From: Chitinivorax tropicus
Lineage (GTDB): Bacteria; Pseudomonadota; Gammaproteobacteria; Burkholderiales; SCOH01
Reading direction: 5' to 3'
Assembly (NCBI RefSeq): GCF_014202905.1
Contig: NZ_JACHHY010000001.1
Location: 1-64,000 of the forward strand
DNA length: 64,000 nucleotides
Under the pieces are notes generated by a model that was given only the letters and a program-made list of their open reading frames with translations, was not told where the DNA came from and ran no database searches. How positions within the stretch are numbered: the stretch's first letter is position 1; every line of letters starts with the position of its first letter. Below, one piece after another: positions 18,901-38,944 of the stretch. The translations under genes and the position numbers were made by a program.

Positions 18901-21900
18901 TTCCACCACCACCGGCAGCACGGCTTCCCGGTGCACGATCTGCAGTGGCTCGCTGCAACCGGTCAGGTCAAACCCAATGCGCAGGATGTCGTGGCGGGCC
19001 ACAGTGCGTCGCACCGCCTCACGGAAGGCTGCTTCATCGAATGGCGAGCCCAGGCGCAAGTGCGAGGTGCCGGTGCAATGGTAGACATTGGCCGTCGGGG
19101 AGATCTGCATGTGATAGAACATCGCGCCCTGCATACGGCTCAGGGGATAGGCATCGATCGCTGTATCCGGCATGCGGGCTCGGTCGGCCTCATTGATCAG
19201 GCCGAATGGCACTTTGATCGTTTCTACGCCTTGCTCGTCGCCTGCCCGACTGGCCGCCAGCTTGGCCAGCTCAGCAATGGTCTGATGGGCGAACAGATCG
19301 ACCAGCGACAGGCTCAGCCCCGCTTCGCGCGCCTTGGCAATGGCCTGTACGCCACGCAGCGAATCTCCCCCCAAGGCAAAGAAATTGTCATGGATGCCGA
19401 TCTGCGACAGCCCCAGCACCCGGCACCATCCTGCCACCAACTGTTGCTCGGCTGGATTACCTGGCGCAACGTAATCACTGGCCAGCTGTGGGCGGTCAGT
19501 CTGTGGCGCGGGCAATGCCTTGCGATCGATCTTGCCGTTGTTGGTCAGCGGCAAGGCGGTCAGGAACAGGAAATGTGCAGGAACCATGTAGTCCGGCAGC
19601 ATGGTCTTCAACAGGCTGCGCAGCTGTTCAACCTTCACATCGTCCACCGCAGGCACCACATAGGCGACCAGCCGTGCATCGGCAGTCGGCGTGTCGCGCC
19701 AGGTCTGCACCACCACTTCCTTCACCTGCTCGGATTGCCGCAAAGCGGCCTCGATCTCGCCCAGCTCGATGCGGAAGCCACGGATCTTGACCTGATCATC
19801 GGCTCGGCCTTTATATTCGATACCGCCATCTGACAAAAAGCGCGCCAGATCGCCTGTTTTGTACAACTTGGTGCCAGGCTGATACCCGACCGCCAGCATC
19901 AGGTCGGCGGGCCAATCGATGAAACGTTCCGCTGTCAGTGCCGTCCGGTTCAGATAACCCAGCGCCACCCCGTCGCCCGCCACATACAGCTCACCGATCA
20001 CGCCGATGGGCGCGGGGCGGCGTTGGCTGTCAAGAATGAACAGGCGCAGATCCGGAATGGCTACGCCGATCGGGCTGCTGCCCACCCGCTCGGCATCGGC
20101 GCGGCGGATCGGACGATAGGTGACATGCACCGTGGTCTCGGTGATGCCGTACATATTGATCAATTGCGGGCGGTCTTCCCCGTACTTGTCCAGCCAGGGC
20201 AGCAGGCTGGCAGGTTCCAGCGCCTCGCCACCGAATACCACACAGCGCAACTGCATGGCGTCAGCAGACAAGCCTGCGGCCTGATCTGCGGCAATGAATT
20301 GTTTGAAGGCGGATGGTGTCTGGTTCAGCACCGTGACCCGTTCGCGCACCACCAACTGATGGAATGCTTCGGGCGAGCGGGACACCAGATAAGGCACCAC
20401 TACCAGCCGCCCCCCGTGCAGCAAGGCGCCCCAGATCTCCCACACCGAGAAATCGAAAGCGGTGGAGTGGAACAAGGTCCACACATCCTGCTGGTCGAAT
20501 TGGAACCAATCCTGCGTGGCCTTGAACAAGCGCAACACATTCAGATGCGTGACCATCACGCCCTTGGGCTGCCCAGTGGAGCCAGAGGTATAGATCACAT
20601 AGGCGAGTTGCTCGGGTGTGCAGGGTAGCGCCGGGTTGTCCTCCGACATGGACTGAATGAAAGGCCGTTCACTGTCCACACAGACCGTGTCGATGCTGCG
20701 CTCATCGAACAGCACGCTGTACTCGGCCTGGGTCACCACCAACGACACCTGGGCGTCTGCCACATAAAACCCGATCCGCTCTGCGGACAGGGCTGGATCG
20801 ATCGGCAGATAGCCATAGCCAGCCTTCATCACCGCCAGGATGGCCACCACCAGCTCCTCCTGACGGGGCAGGCAGATGCCGATCAATGGCTGCCCGACGG
20901 GCTGGCCGCCCCGCTCATGCACCGCGTTCAGCAGGTAATGCGCCAAGCGGTTGGCGCGGGCATTCAAGGACTGATAACTCAGGCGTTGGTGCCCGGCGGT
21001 CAGTGCTTCGGCATGTGGGGTCAGTCGCGCCTGTCGCTCGAACAGTTGGTGCAGACACAGATCGACCGGATGGTGTGTCAACGGCTGATCCCAGCCGGAC
21101 AGCAGCTGATGACGCTCGGCGTCACCCAATAATGGATAGTCGAGGATCGGCCTGGCATCGTCCGCCGCAATGCCCGTCAACAAGGTGATGAAGTGTTGCC
21201 CGAAACGGGCGGCGGTGTCCGTGTCGAACAGATCCGTGCTGTACTCCAAGGCCACGCTGAGCTGATCGGGCGCGTTGACCAGCGACAGGGTCAGATCGAA
21301 TTTGCTGGTGTCAGTGGCGAGCTGCAACGGGGTGACCTGCAACTGATCGAATGACCAGCCCGCTTCATCCACCTCCTGATAGGCGAACATGACCTGGAAT
21401 ACTGGAGCATGGCTGAGATCCCGGGCCAGGTTCAGCCTCTCCACCACTTGATCGAACGGCACCTGTTGATGGCTCTGTCCAGCCAACACCACTTCCCGTA
21501 CTTGGGACAGCAGTTGTTGGAAGGTCTGCGCAGGGTCGAGCTGCACGCGCAAGGCCAAGGTATTGACGAAGAATCCGATCAGATTGTCCAGCTCAGGCTG
21601 CTGACGCCCGGCAACTGGGGTACCGATCACCAGATCGCTCTGCCCGGTGTAGCGATGCAGCAGAGCATAGAACGCTGTCAGCAAGGTCATGAACAAGGTG
21701 CTGCCTTGGCGTCTGGCGCGTTGGGCCAGAGCCTCGACGACCGAGGCGGGCAACTCGGTGAATAGTGTCGCGCCTTTGAATGACTGGCGGGCTGGGCGTG
21801 GGCGGTCGGTGGGCAAGGCCAGCGGCTCAGCGCCGCGCAATTGCTGTAGCCAATACTGCAAGGCAGCCTGGTGTTCGGGCGTGGCTGTTTGTTGGCGCTG

Positions 21901-22440
21901 CCATGCCGCGTAGTCTGCATATTGGATCGGCAATTCGGCCCAGTCAGGCGCCTGGCCCTGGCAGGCAGCCCGGTAGGCGTCGGCCAGCTCACGCGCAAAG
22001 ATGCCGCTGGAGACACCGTCTGAAATGATGTGATGCTGGATGATCACCAGCAGATGATCCTGCGGGCCGCAAGCGGCCAGATCGACCCGTAACAAAGGGG
22101 CTTGGCTCAAATCGAATGGCTGATGGTATTGCGCCAGGGCAAATGCCTGCAGTGTTGTGGGCTCTGCATCGGCCAGCTCATGCAGCCGGATCGGCACGGA
22201 CAGCGTTTCCAGGCAGCACTGTTGCAATTCGCCCTGGTCGTAGACAAAGCAGGTGCGGAGCGACTCATGCCGGGCGATGACCGCATCCAGCGCCTGTTGC
22301 AGAGCGGGAACATGCAAAGGCCCGACCAGGCGCAGAGCGGTTGCAATATGATATTGCGTGGACGCAGGCTCAAGTTGATCCAGCAGCCAGAGCCGCTGCT
22401 GAGAGAACGAGGGCTTGAACAGATAGGATGGGGCCTGCAT
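15904..22440 (-). CDS. NRPS 2: C-A(Thr)-PCP-C-A(Val/Ile-like)-PCP
   Basis: This 2178-residue synthetase has two elongation modules. C1 has HHIISDG near 137. A1 (about 465-960) carries specificity residues D-F-W-N-V-G-M-V-H, nearly identical to the threonine code. PCP1 Ser is near 1027. C2 has CHPIYDG near 1235, where the first His is Cys but the catalytic His remains. A2 (about 1535-2040) reads D-A-F-F-F-G-G-T-F, closest to aliphatic Val/Ile codes, with low certainty. PCP2 Ser (GGHSLL) is near 2107. There is no TE, so the chain passes to the PKS. ATG 22440 has AGGAG upstream; the longer in-frame start would run into a structured RNA region. Confidence 0.92.
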   Translation of the reverse strand: MQAPSYLFKPSFSQQRLWLLDQLEPASTQYHIATALRLVGPLHVPALQQALDAVIARHESLRTCFVYDQGELQQCCLETLSVPIRLHELADAEPTTLQAFALAQYHQPFDLSQAPLLRVDLAACGPQDHLLVIIQHHIISDGVSSGIFARELADAYRAACQGQAPDWAELPIQYADYAAWQRQQTATPEHQAALQYWLQQLRGAEPLALPTDRPRPARQSFKGATLFTELPASVVEALAQRARRQGSTLFMTLLTAFYALLHRYTGQSDLVIGTPVAGRQQPELDNLIGFFVNTLALRVQLDPAQTFQQLLSQVREVVLAGQSHQQVPFDQVVERLNLARDLSHAPVFQVMFAYQEVDEAGWSFDQLQVTPLQLATDTSKFDLTLSLVNAPDQLSVALEYSTDLFDTDTAARFGQHFITLLTGIAADDARPILDYPLLGDAERHQLLSGWDQPLTHHPVDLCLHQLFERQARLTPHAEALTAGHQRLSYQSLNARANRLAHYLLNAVHERGGQPVGQPLIGICLPRQEELVVAILAVMKAGYGYLPIDPALSAERIGFYVADAQVSLVVTQAEYSVLFDERSIDTVCVDSERPFIQSMSEDNPALPCTPEQLAYVIYTSGSTGQPKGVMVTHLNVLRLFKATQDWFQFDQQDVWTLFHSTAFDFSVWEIWGALLHGGRLVVVPYLVSRSPEAFHQLVVRERVTVLNQTPSAFKQFIAADQAAGLSADAMQLRCVVFGGEALEPASLLPWLDKYGEDRPQLINMYGITETTVHVTYRPIRRADAERVGSSPIGVAIPDLRLFILDSQRRPAPIGVIGELYVAGDGVALGYLNRTALTAERFIDWPADLMLAVGYQPGTKLYKTGDLARFLSDGGIEYKGRADDQVKIRGFRIELGEIEAALRQSEQVKEVVVQTWRDTPTADARLVAYVVPAVDDVKVEQLRSLLKTMLPDYMVPAHFLFLTALPLTNNGKIDRKALPAPQTDRPQLASDYVAPGNPAEQQLVAGWCRVLGLSQIGIHDNFFALGGDSLRGVQAIAKAREAGLSLSLVDLFAHQTIAELAKLAASRAGDEQGVETIKVPFGLINEADRARMPDTAIDAYPLSRMQGAMFYHMQISPTANVYHCTGTSHLRLGSPFDEAAFREAVRRTVARHDILRIGFDLTGCSEPLQIVHREAVLPVVVEDLRHFSEAEQIEQIKALLEQEKHTPFDFAKPTLLRFFIQLRSDRSLQFTMTECHPIYDGWSYHTMIVEVFNRYAGLTGDSTFVEPPPLQVSYRDFIEKELAAVADPAHQQFWSDWLDDCTVLRLPRLPGYQQHSHDPSLKAIRLSLPESVYAGLQRLMHAASVPMKSVLLAGHIKVMSLISGETDILTGIPTNGRPEEVGGDQLYGLFLNTLPFRYALEESSWQALVKGVFAKECAAMPYRRYPLAEIQRQFGKTPLLPDVLFNYMDFHVYDQLDSKLGFEVVDTLDTGEVNEGTNFPLNVHFQHLTLSSKLTRHQISIQIDFDEHQLAREQVDLLAHFYQQVFAAMANEPSALHHQQDFLPVPMRQQLLGVLAGAASSSTMAKQTLADAFAAQVAAKPDQVALIDGDSQLSYQALNARANQLAHYLVGQGLQPGEPVAIHLGRSSMLVVAMLALIKAQAIYVPIDLDDPRERIDNILADTGCKLMLTEERGLTRLGGVPAQLLVLDRISTLVNQYPTLDLPCDDQANTAAYIMYTSGSTGVPKGAVIPQQGIIRLVCRPGDIDLAQHGRILQLSSIAFDAATFEIWGALLNGGTLVLYPASLPSIPVLESIIAQHQIQTLFLTTSLFNTVVDERPSLLAPVQQVFTGGEAMSLSHARKLLAALPRLRLFNGYGPTENTTFTTLHELDVNRLDQPDSVPLGRPIKATQVYVLDRFQNLAPIGTPGELYTGGAGVARGYLNREALNAERFIADPFHGDAGARLYRTGDRAAFLPDGNLIYLGRLDGQVKIRGFRIEPGEIEHALRQHPQVKQAVVRIVEEPSGKRIAAYVVAEPGLAQDPITLKTFAAQWLPKYMVPNHLIFLPQLPLKRNGKVDLKALPAPQQATEPAALRSPGNQRERDIQGVWAQVLEIDQPGIDENFFDLGGHSLLLARVHQQLRAKGYEDLSIVDLLNYPTIHALASHLEQGPRQSGAQAAATAQKMAAGRQRLAELQKQKQNA

Positions 22441-22460
22441 GTCAATCTCCTGCTGATGGT

Positions 22461-22521
22461 AAGGATGTGGGCTGCCCTGGTCTGAGCGGCGGGGTGCCGC
22501 ACGGCAGCACGGCACATCCTT
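22461..22521 (-). other. Nested hairpin in the NRPS 1-NRPS 2 gap
   Basis: Three nested helices can form: AAGGATGTG/CACATCCTT (22461-22469 with 22513-22521), GCTGCC/GGCAGC (22471-22476 with 22503-22508) and GCGGC/GCCGC (22486-22490 with 22496-22500). It lies about 20 bases before the NRPS 2 start and lacks a U-tract. It may modulate readthrough, RNA cleavage or translation of NRPS 2. Confidence 0.65.
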
Positions 22522-22572
22522 GGTGATGATGGAAATCCAATCGTGTCGGTGATGAGAGGCGGATGAAACGGC

Positions 22573-35175
<12,603 letters not shown>

Positions 35176-35244
35176 TCCGTACCTTCACAAGATTGACTTT
35201 GTGCCGCCTGAGCCGCCAGCAGCACCCTCCATCCAGGCCCGTCC

Positions 35245-35279
35245 GACACAGCTTCATGACGCTGGCCATGAAGCGTGTC
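35245..35279 (-). other. Strong hairpin between amidase gene and NRPS 1
   Basis: GACAC-A-GCTTCATG pairs with CATGAAGC-GTGTC, giving 8 + 5 base pairs with one bulged A and an eight-base loop. It fills much of the 112-base gap upstream of NRPS 1 and has no U-tract. Confidence 0.65.
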
Positions 35280-35287
35280 AGGCGTAC

Positions 35288-36070
35288 CTAAGCCTGCAAC
35301 GTGAACCGATCCGCATCCTTGAGGAATGGAAACTGGCTGCGCACCTCGTCCAACAGACTGCGCGACAGGGTTTCGGTCTGGATACGGGCTTGATTGCGCT
35401 CGTGGAAGAGCACTTCACCCAAGGGATCGATGATCATCGAGTCCCCGCTGTAACGGATCTCGTTGCCATCAGTACCGATACGGTTCACGCCGACCACATA
35501 GCTCTGGTTTTCGATGGCACGCGCGGGCAGCAATGCCTGCCAGTGCCGGGCGCGGCGTTCCGGCCAGCTGGCGATGTACAGCGCCAGGTCATAGCGGGCA
35601 TCGACATTGCGCGACCACACCGGAAAGCGCAGGTCGTAACAGATGAAGGTGGCGATACGCCAACCATTCAGCTCAACGATCAGCGGTGCGTCGCCAGGGG
35701 TGTAGTGCTGATGCTCACCCGCGAAGGAAAACAGGTGTTTCTTGTCATAATGCAGCAGGGTGCCGTCTGGCTTGGCCCACAGCAGACGGTTGTAGTAGCG
35801 GCCATCTTCCTCGATGGCGACGCTGCCTACCATGTCCACACCCTTGGCACGGGCGGTGGCACATAGCCAGTTCACCGCTTTGCCATCCATGGTTTCAGCG
35901 ATACTGGTCGGGCGCATGCTGAACCCAGTCGTGAACATCTCCGGCAATACGATGAGCTGGGTGTCATTGACCTCAGCCAGCTCTCGCTCCAGGCGTCTCA
36001 GATTGTCTTCAATGGCTTCCCAGGTGATATCGGTTTGCACCAGAGTCAGCTTCAAGTCACGTTGTTGCAT
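35288..36070 (-). CDS. Nitrilase-superfamily amidase (YafV/omega-amidase-like)
   Basis: The 260-residue enzyme carries the nitrilase triad: Glu44 in LPEMFTTGF, Lys110 in YDKKHLF and Cys144 in FICYDLRFP. Length and motif context match the YafV/omega-amidase branch, which cleaves short omega-amides such as alpha-ketoglutaramate or alpha-ketosuccinamate. The start overlaps the end of the upstream unknown gene by 14 bases. Within the cluster it may hydrolyse an amide intermediate, remake keto acid for the aminotransferase, or deaminate Asn- or Gln-derived by-products. The zeamine-type role is not known to me. A general metabolic repair enzyme recruited by chance is the alternative. Confidence 0.8.
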   Translation of the reverse strand: MQQRDLKLTLVQTDITWEAIEDNLRRLERELAEVNDTQLIVLPEMFTTGFSMRPTSIAETMDGKAVNWLCATARAKGVDMVGSVAIEEDGRYYNRLLWAKPDGTLLHYDKKHLFSFAGEHQHYTPGDAPLIVELNGWRIATFICYDLRFPVWSRNVDARYDLALYIASWPERRARHWQALLPARAIENQSYVVGVNRIGTDGNEIRYSGDSMIIDPLGEVLFHERNQARIQTETLSRSLLDEVRSQFPFLKDADRFTLQA

Positions 36071-36752
36071 GTTGTATATCCCAATTGATCAAAATCACTT
36101 CGTTGCGCTCGCCCAACTCTTCCTTGATTTCACGCACCAGAATGCAGGCATCGTCGCGGTGCACGTACCACGCCGTGCTGCGGCTGTGCTGGCCGCAGAT
36201 GTCGATGGACACGACCTGTGCTGACACGGTCTGGCCACATACCTGTAACGACTCCTCTGGCAAGCGCCGTAACTGCCAGCTGTCGATCTCGAATGTTTCC
36301 AGATCCAGCACCCGCCAAGTGGCTTGCCCGTCGCCACGGGCCAGGAAGTCACTGGCGGCATTCTGGCTGGTGGCGTCGAATGTGCTCAGCGCAAAGCGCT
36401 CGGTGTAAATGCGCTCTTCTTTGATATGCAGTGTCAGCGCGTCCGTCTCCCGCATGCCGGTCACAGCGGATTGTTCACCATCCTCAGTCGAGATGCCGGC
36501 GTAGCGGCACAATCCTTCCGCATCCAGCAGCATTTCCTCTTCCGAATCGAGCACATAGTCCGACCAGAAACTGCTGGCCCGGATGGCCAGCTGATTACGC
36601 AGAAACAGTGCCGAGCGGCCACTTTCGACTACCAGCAACTGTTCGGACAACAGCTCGCCCACCGGTTCGTTGTCGGACAGCACCTGATAACGCAATAGAT
36701 GACGAGCCCCGGCGGGCGTCATGACGGCTTGTTCCATCGTGTCGGCTTGCAT
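36057..36752 (-). CDS. Unknown protein of the cluster, 231 aa
   Basis: I cannot assign a family. The protein is soluble, with no signal peptide or membrane segment, and many alternating hydrophobic/polar stretches suggest a beta-rich, lipocalin-like fold. Charged acidic patches (DSEEEMLLD) are present, and two Cys lie in the C-terminal half (VCGQT, DICGQ). A GAGGA sequence lies about 13 bases before the ATG at 36752. It is packed between the thioester reductase (14 bases upstream) and the amidase (overlap), so it is very likely part of the polyamine pathway, possibly as a binding or chaperone protein. That role is inference. Confidence 0.6.
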   Translation of the reverse strand: MQADTMEQAVMTPAGARHLLRYQVLSDNEPVGELLSEQLLVVESGRSALFLRNQLAIRASSFWSDYVLDSEEEMLLDAEGLCRYAGISTEDGEQSAVTGMRETDALTLHIKEERIYTERFALSTFDATSQNAASDFLARGDGQATWRVLDLETFEIDSWQLRRLPEESLQVCGQTVSAQVVSIDICGQHSRSTAWYVHRDDACILVREIKEELGERNEVILINWDIQHATT

Positions 36753-36766
36753 GGTGATGGTTTTCC

Positions 36767-38017
36767 TCAGGCCAGGGCGGGTTCACTCAGGTCGGCGTCG
36801 TACAGGCTTTCCATATAACCGCCACCCATGACAATGTCGCGCAGCTCCGCCAGCGGGGTCTGCTGAGCCGGCGGTGGCAGGAACTCCACTCGCACCGCAT
36901 AGTCGAGATAGCGTTTGAACAAGGCCTGATCAGGCTCCGGGCAGCGAATGTCGGTTTCATGCAGCAGGGCCTGGATCTGAGTGGTGTCATATTTGGCACA
37001 CTCGCGGCAGTCGCTGCCGTCGTAGAAAATCGACAACAGATCGGTGAATGTCGAGCGATAGGGTTTGCCATTACGGGTGACCCGGCCTTGTTGCAAGGCC
37101 TCGAAATAGCGTTGCGTCTCGATCTCCTTCGCGACATAACCGTATGCGCGCAGTCGTGTGACGATCCCGTCGTAGGTCACGATATTCGGGTTGGTGAGAT
37201 TGAAGGTACGGCGATTGGTGAGATGCAGGTTCATCACCGCATGCAGGGCAGCCTTGGCAACATAATCCACCGGGGTGACATCGAAATCTTCGTCAGAGGG
37301 AAAGGTCATACCTGTCTCGACCAGCGCCTTGAGCATTTCGTAATAGATGCCCTTGACCTTGGTCTGCTTGAGCGGGTAGCAACCGGTTTCACTATCGCCC
37401 CAGATGTTGCCGGGGCGCACGATCACCCAGTCCAGGCCACGGTCACTGGCCTCCCGAACCAACTTTTCCGCTTCGAATTTGGAGCGCTCATAGTCCATCT
37501 CTTCGAAGCCCTGACCTACGTCATGGTCGGTTTCACGCAGCACGAAATCGGGCTCGTACAGCTTGTCACCGACCATGCTGAAGCTGGAGGTGAACATCAA
37601 GGGAATCTTGCCGGCCAGGCAGAATTCGATCATGTTCGCCACCCCACCCACATTGACGGGAGCGATCTTGTTGTAAGCTGCCACCAGGCTGACATTGGCT
37701 GCACAGTGGAACACGACGTCGATGGTATTCACCAGCTCGTCGTAGCACTCATCACTCAGGCCCAACTTGGGCTGGCTGACATCGCCCAGCAGCGGGATGA
37801 TGCGCCAGGTTTCCTCTTTCAACCGCCGTTCCTCGTCGTAGCAGAACAGCACTTCCTCGATGCGGCTCATCGCCGCTTCGTGGCTTTCCGCGCGCACCAC
37901 GCAGTACACATAGGCTTCCGTGGTGCGGAGAATCTCTTGCAACAACCGGCCACCCATCACGCCAGTGGCACCGGTCAATACGATATTGCTGACAGTCGTC
38001 TTGGCCCGATAATTCAT
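36767..38017 (-). CDS. Thioester reductase (NAD(P)H-dependent, SDR extended type)
   Basis: The 416-residue protein has a Rossmann nucleotide site TGATGVMGG (residues 15-23), Tyr176/Lys180 of the YxxxK pair, and VRPGNIWGDSE, all typical of the thioester-reductase (R domain/Male-sterility) family. Such enzymes release carrier-bound acyl chains as aldehydes or alcohols. The free-standing form next to a PUFA-type synthase and aminotransferase suggests reductive release of the polyketide chain, with the aldehyde then aminated. ATG 38017 has GGAGGT upstream, better than the in-frame ATG 27 bases earlier. A Cys-rich patch near residues 325-340 (CRECAK) is unusual; a metal site is possible. Confidence 0.85.
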   Translation of the reverse strand: MNYRAKTTVSNIVLTGATGVMGGRLLQEILRTTEAYVYCVVRAESHEAAMSRIEEVLFCYDEERRLKEETWRIIPLLGDVSQPKLGLSDECYDELVNTIDVVFHCAANVSLVAAYNKIAPVNVGGVANMIEFCLAGKIPLMFTSSFSMVGDKLYEPDFVLRETDHDVGQGFEEMDYERSKFEAEKLVREASDRGLDWVIVRPGNIWGDSETGCYPLKQTKVKGIYYEMLKALVETGMTFPSDEDFDVTPVDYVAKAALHAVMNLHLTNRRTFNLTNPNIVTYDGIVTRLRAYGYVAKEIETQRYFEALQQGRVTRNGKPYRSTFTDLLSIFYDGSDCRECAKYDTTQIQALLHETDIRCPEPDQALFKRYLDYAVRVEFLPPPAQQTPLAELRDIVMGGGYMESLYDADLSEPALA

Positions 38018-38127
38018 GCCGAGCACCTCCCAAACGAAATGCATTCATCAATACGGGGCGGCACAGGCGCAACACCCCATCGGTTACTGCCTCAACAACA
38101 CCTGCCAGGCCCATGGGCCACAGGCTG

Positions 38128-38155
38128 GGGTGGTGACCAGTCCTGGCCACCACCC
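38128..38155 (-). other. Hairpin in the SDR-thioester reductase gap
   Basis: GGGTGGTGACCAG and CTGGCCACCACCC pair with one A-C mismatch across a very short loop. A 12-base perfect palindrome (GGCCCATGGGCC, 38108-38119) lies next to it. No U-tract follows. Confidence 0.55.
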
Positions 38156-38170
38156 TGAACTGCTTTGCTG

Positions 38171-38944
38171 CTACAACGCGCCGATGCGCATTCCCCCATC
38201 GATCGGAATGACTGTTCCGTTCAAATAGTTGGTTTTGCAGGTGGCCAGAAAGGTCACCACCTCGGCCACATCCTCCGGCGTACCCCAGCGTCCGACCGGC
38301 ACGATCGATTTGACGATCTTCGCCTCATCCACCGCAGCAGCCGACACAGCTTCGTTTTCCACAAAGCGGTTGAGCATATTGGTCTTGCAGATGCCCGGCG
38401 CAATGGCGGTCACGCTGATGTTCATCGGCCCCAGCTCACGCGCCCAGGATTCCGACGCTTTGATCAGGCCAGCCTTGGAGGCGGCATAGGCTGCGCCACC
38501 AGCCGCCCCCCAGATACCGGCTACCGAGGCGATATTGATGATGCGCCCATATTTCAGACGCGCCATCTGGCGGGAAAACACTGAGGTGCAGTTGAAGGCG
38601 CCAGTCAGGTTGACATCGATCACCTGCTTGGACATCGACACGCTCTTCTCCGACGTGCAGAAGCCGCGCCCGATGATGCCGGCGTTGTTCACCAACACTG
38701 TCGTATTGGTGCCCATGCGCGCCATGATCTGGCGGGCGCCCTCCTCGACCTGGGCTGGGTCGGTGATATCCATCGCAAAGGTCTTCAAATGCTCCGGATA
38801 ACCCAGCTGTTGGCCCAATCGTTCCAGTGCCGCGTGATCGAGGTCGGTCGCCGCCACCGCATAGCCGACATCCAGTAAGGACTGGCTGATGGCGGCGCCG
38901 AAACTGCCTGCGGCACCGGTGACGATGGCGATCTGCCGATTCAC
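38171..38944 (-). CDS. SDR-family 3-oxoacyl reductase-like protein (FabG-like)
   Basis: The 257-residue protein is a classical short-chain dehydrogenase: TGAAGSFG (9-16), NNAG (86-89), Ser140, Tyr153 and Lys157, with the usual C-terminal NGTVIPIDGGM. It should reduce a keto group on a carrier-bound or free chain with NAD(P)H. The GTG start forms a GTGA overlap with the stop of the ER-aminotransferase gene, so the two are translated together. It may set hydroxyl groups in the polyamine chain, working beside the KR of the PfaA-like protein. Confidence 0.88.
   Translation of the reverse strand: MNRQIAIVTGAAGSFGAAISQSLLDVGYAVAATDLDHAALERLGQQLGYPEHLKTFAMDITDPAQVEEGARQIMARMGTNTTVLVNNAGIIGRGFCTSEKSVSMSKQVIDVNLTGAFNCTSVFSRQMARLKYGRIINIASVAGIWGAAGGAAYAASKAGLIKASESWARELGPMNISVTAIAPGICKTNMLNRFVENEAVSAAAVDEAKIVKSIVPVGRWGTPEDVAEVVTFLATCKTNYLNGTVIPIDGGMRIGAL

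Noticed and set aside
16096-19833. Several plus-strand frames of 200-360 codons opposite NRPS 2
   Set aside because: They run antisense through conserved A and C domains, with no ribosome binding sites or recognisable motifs.
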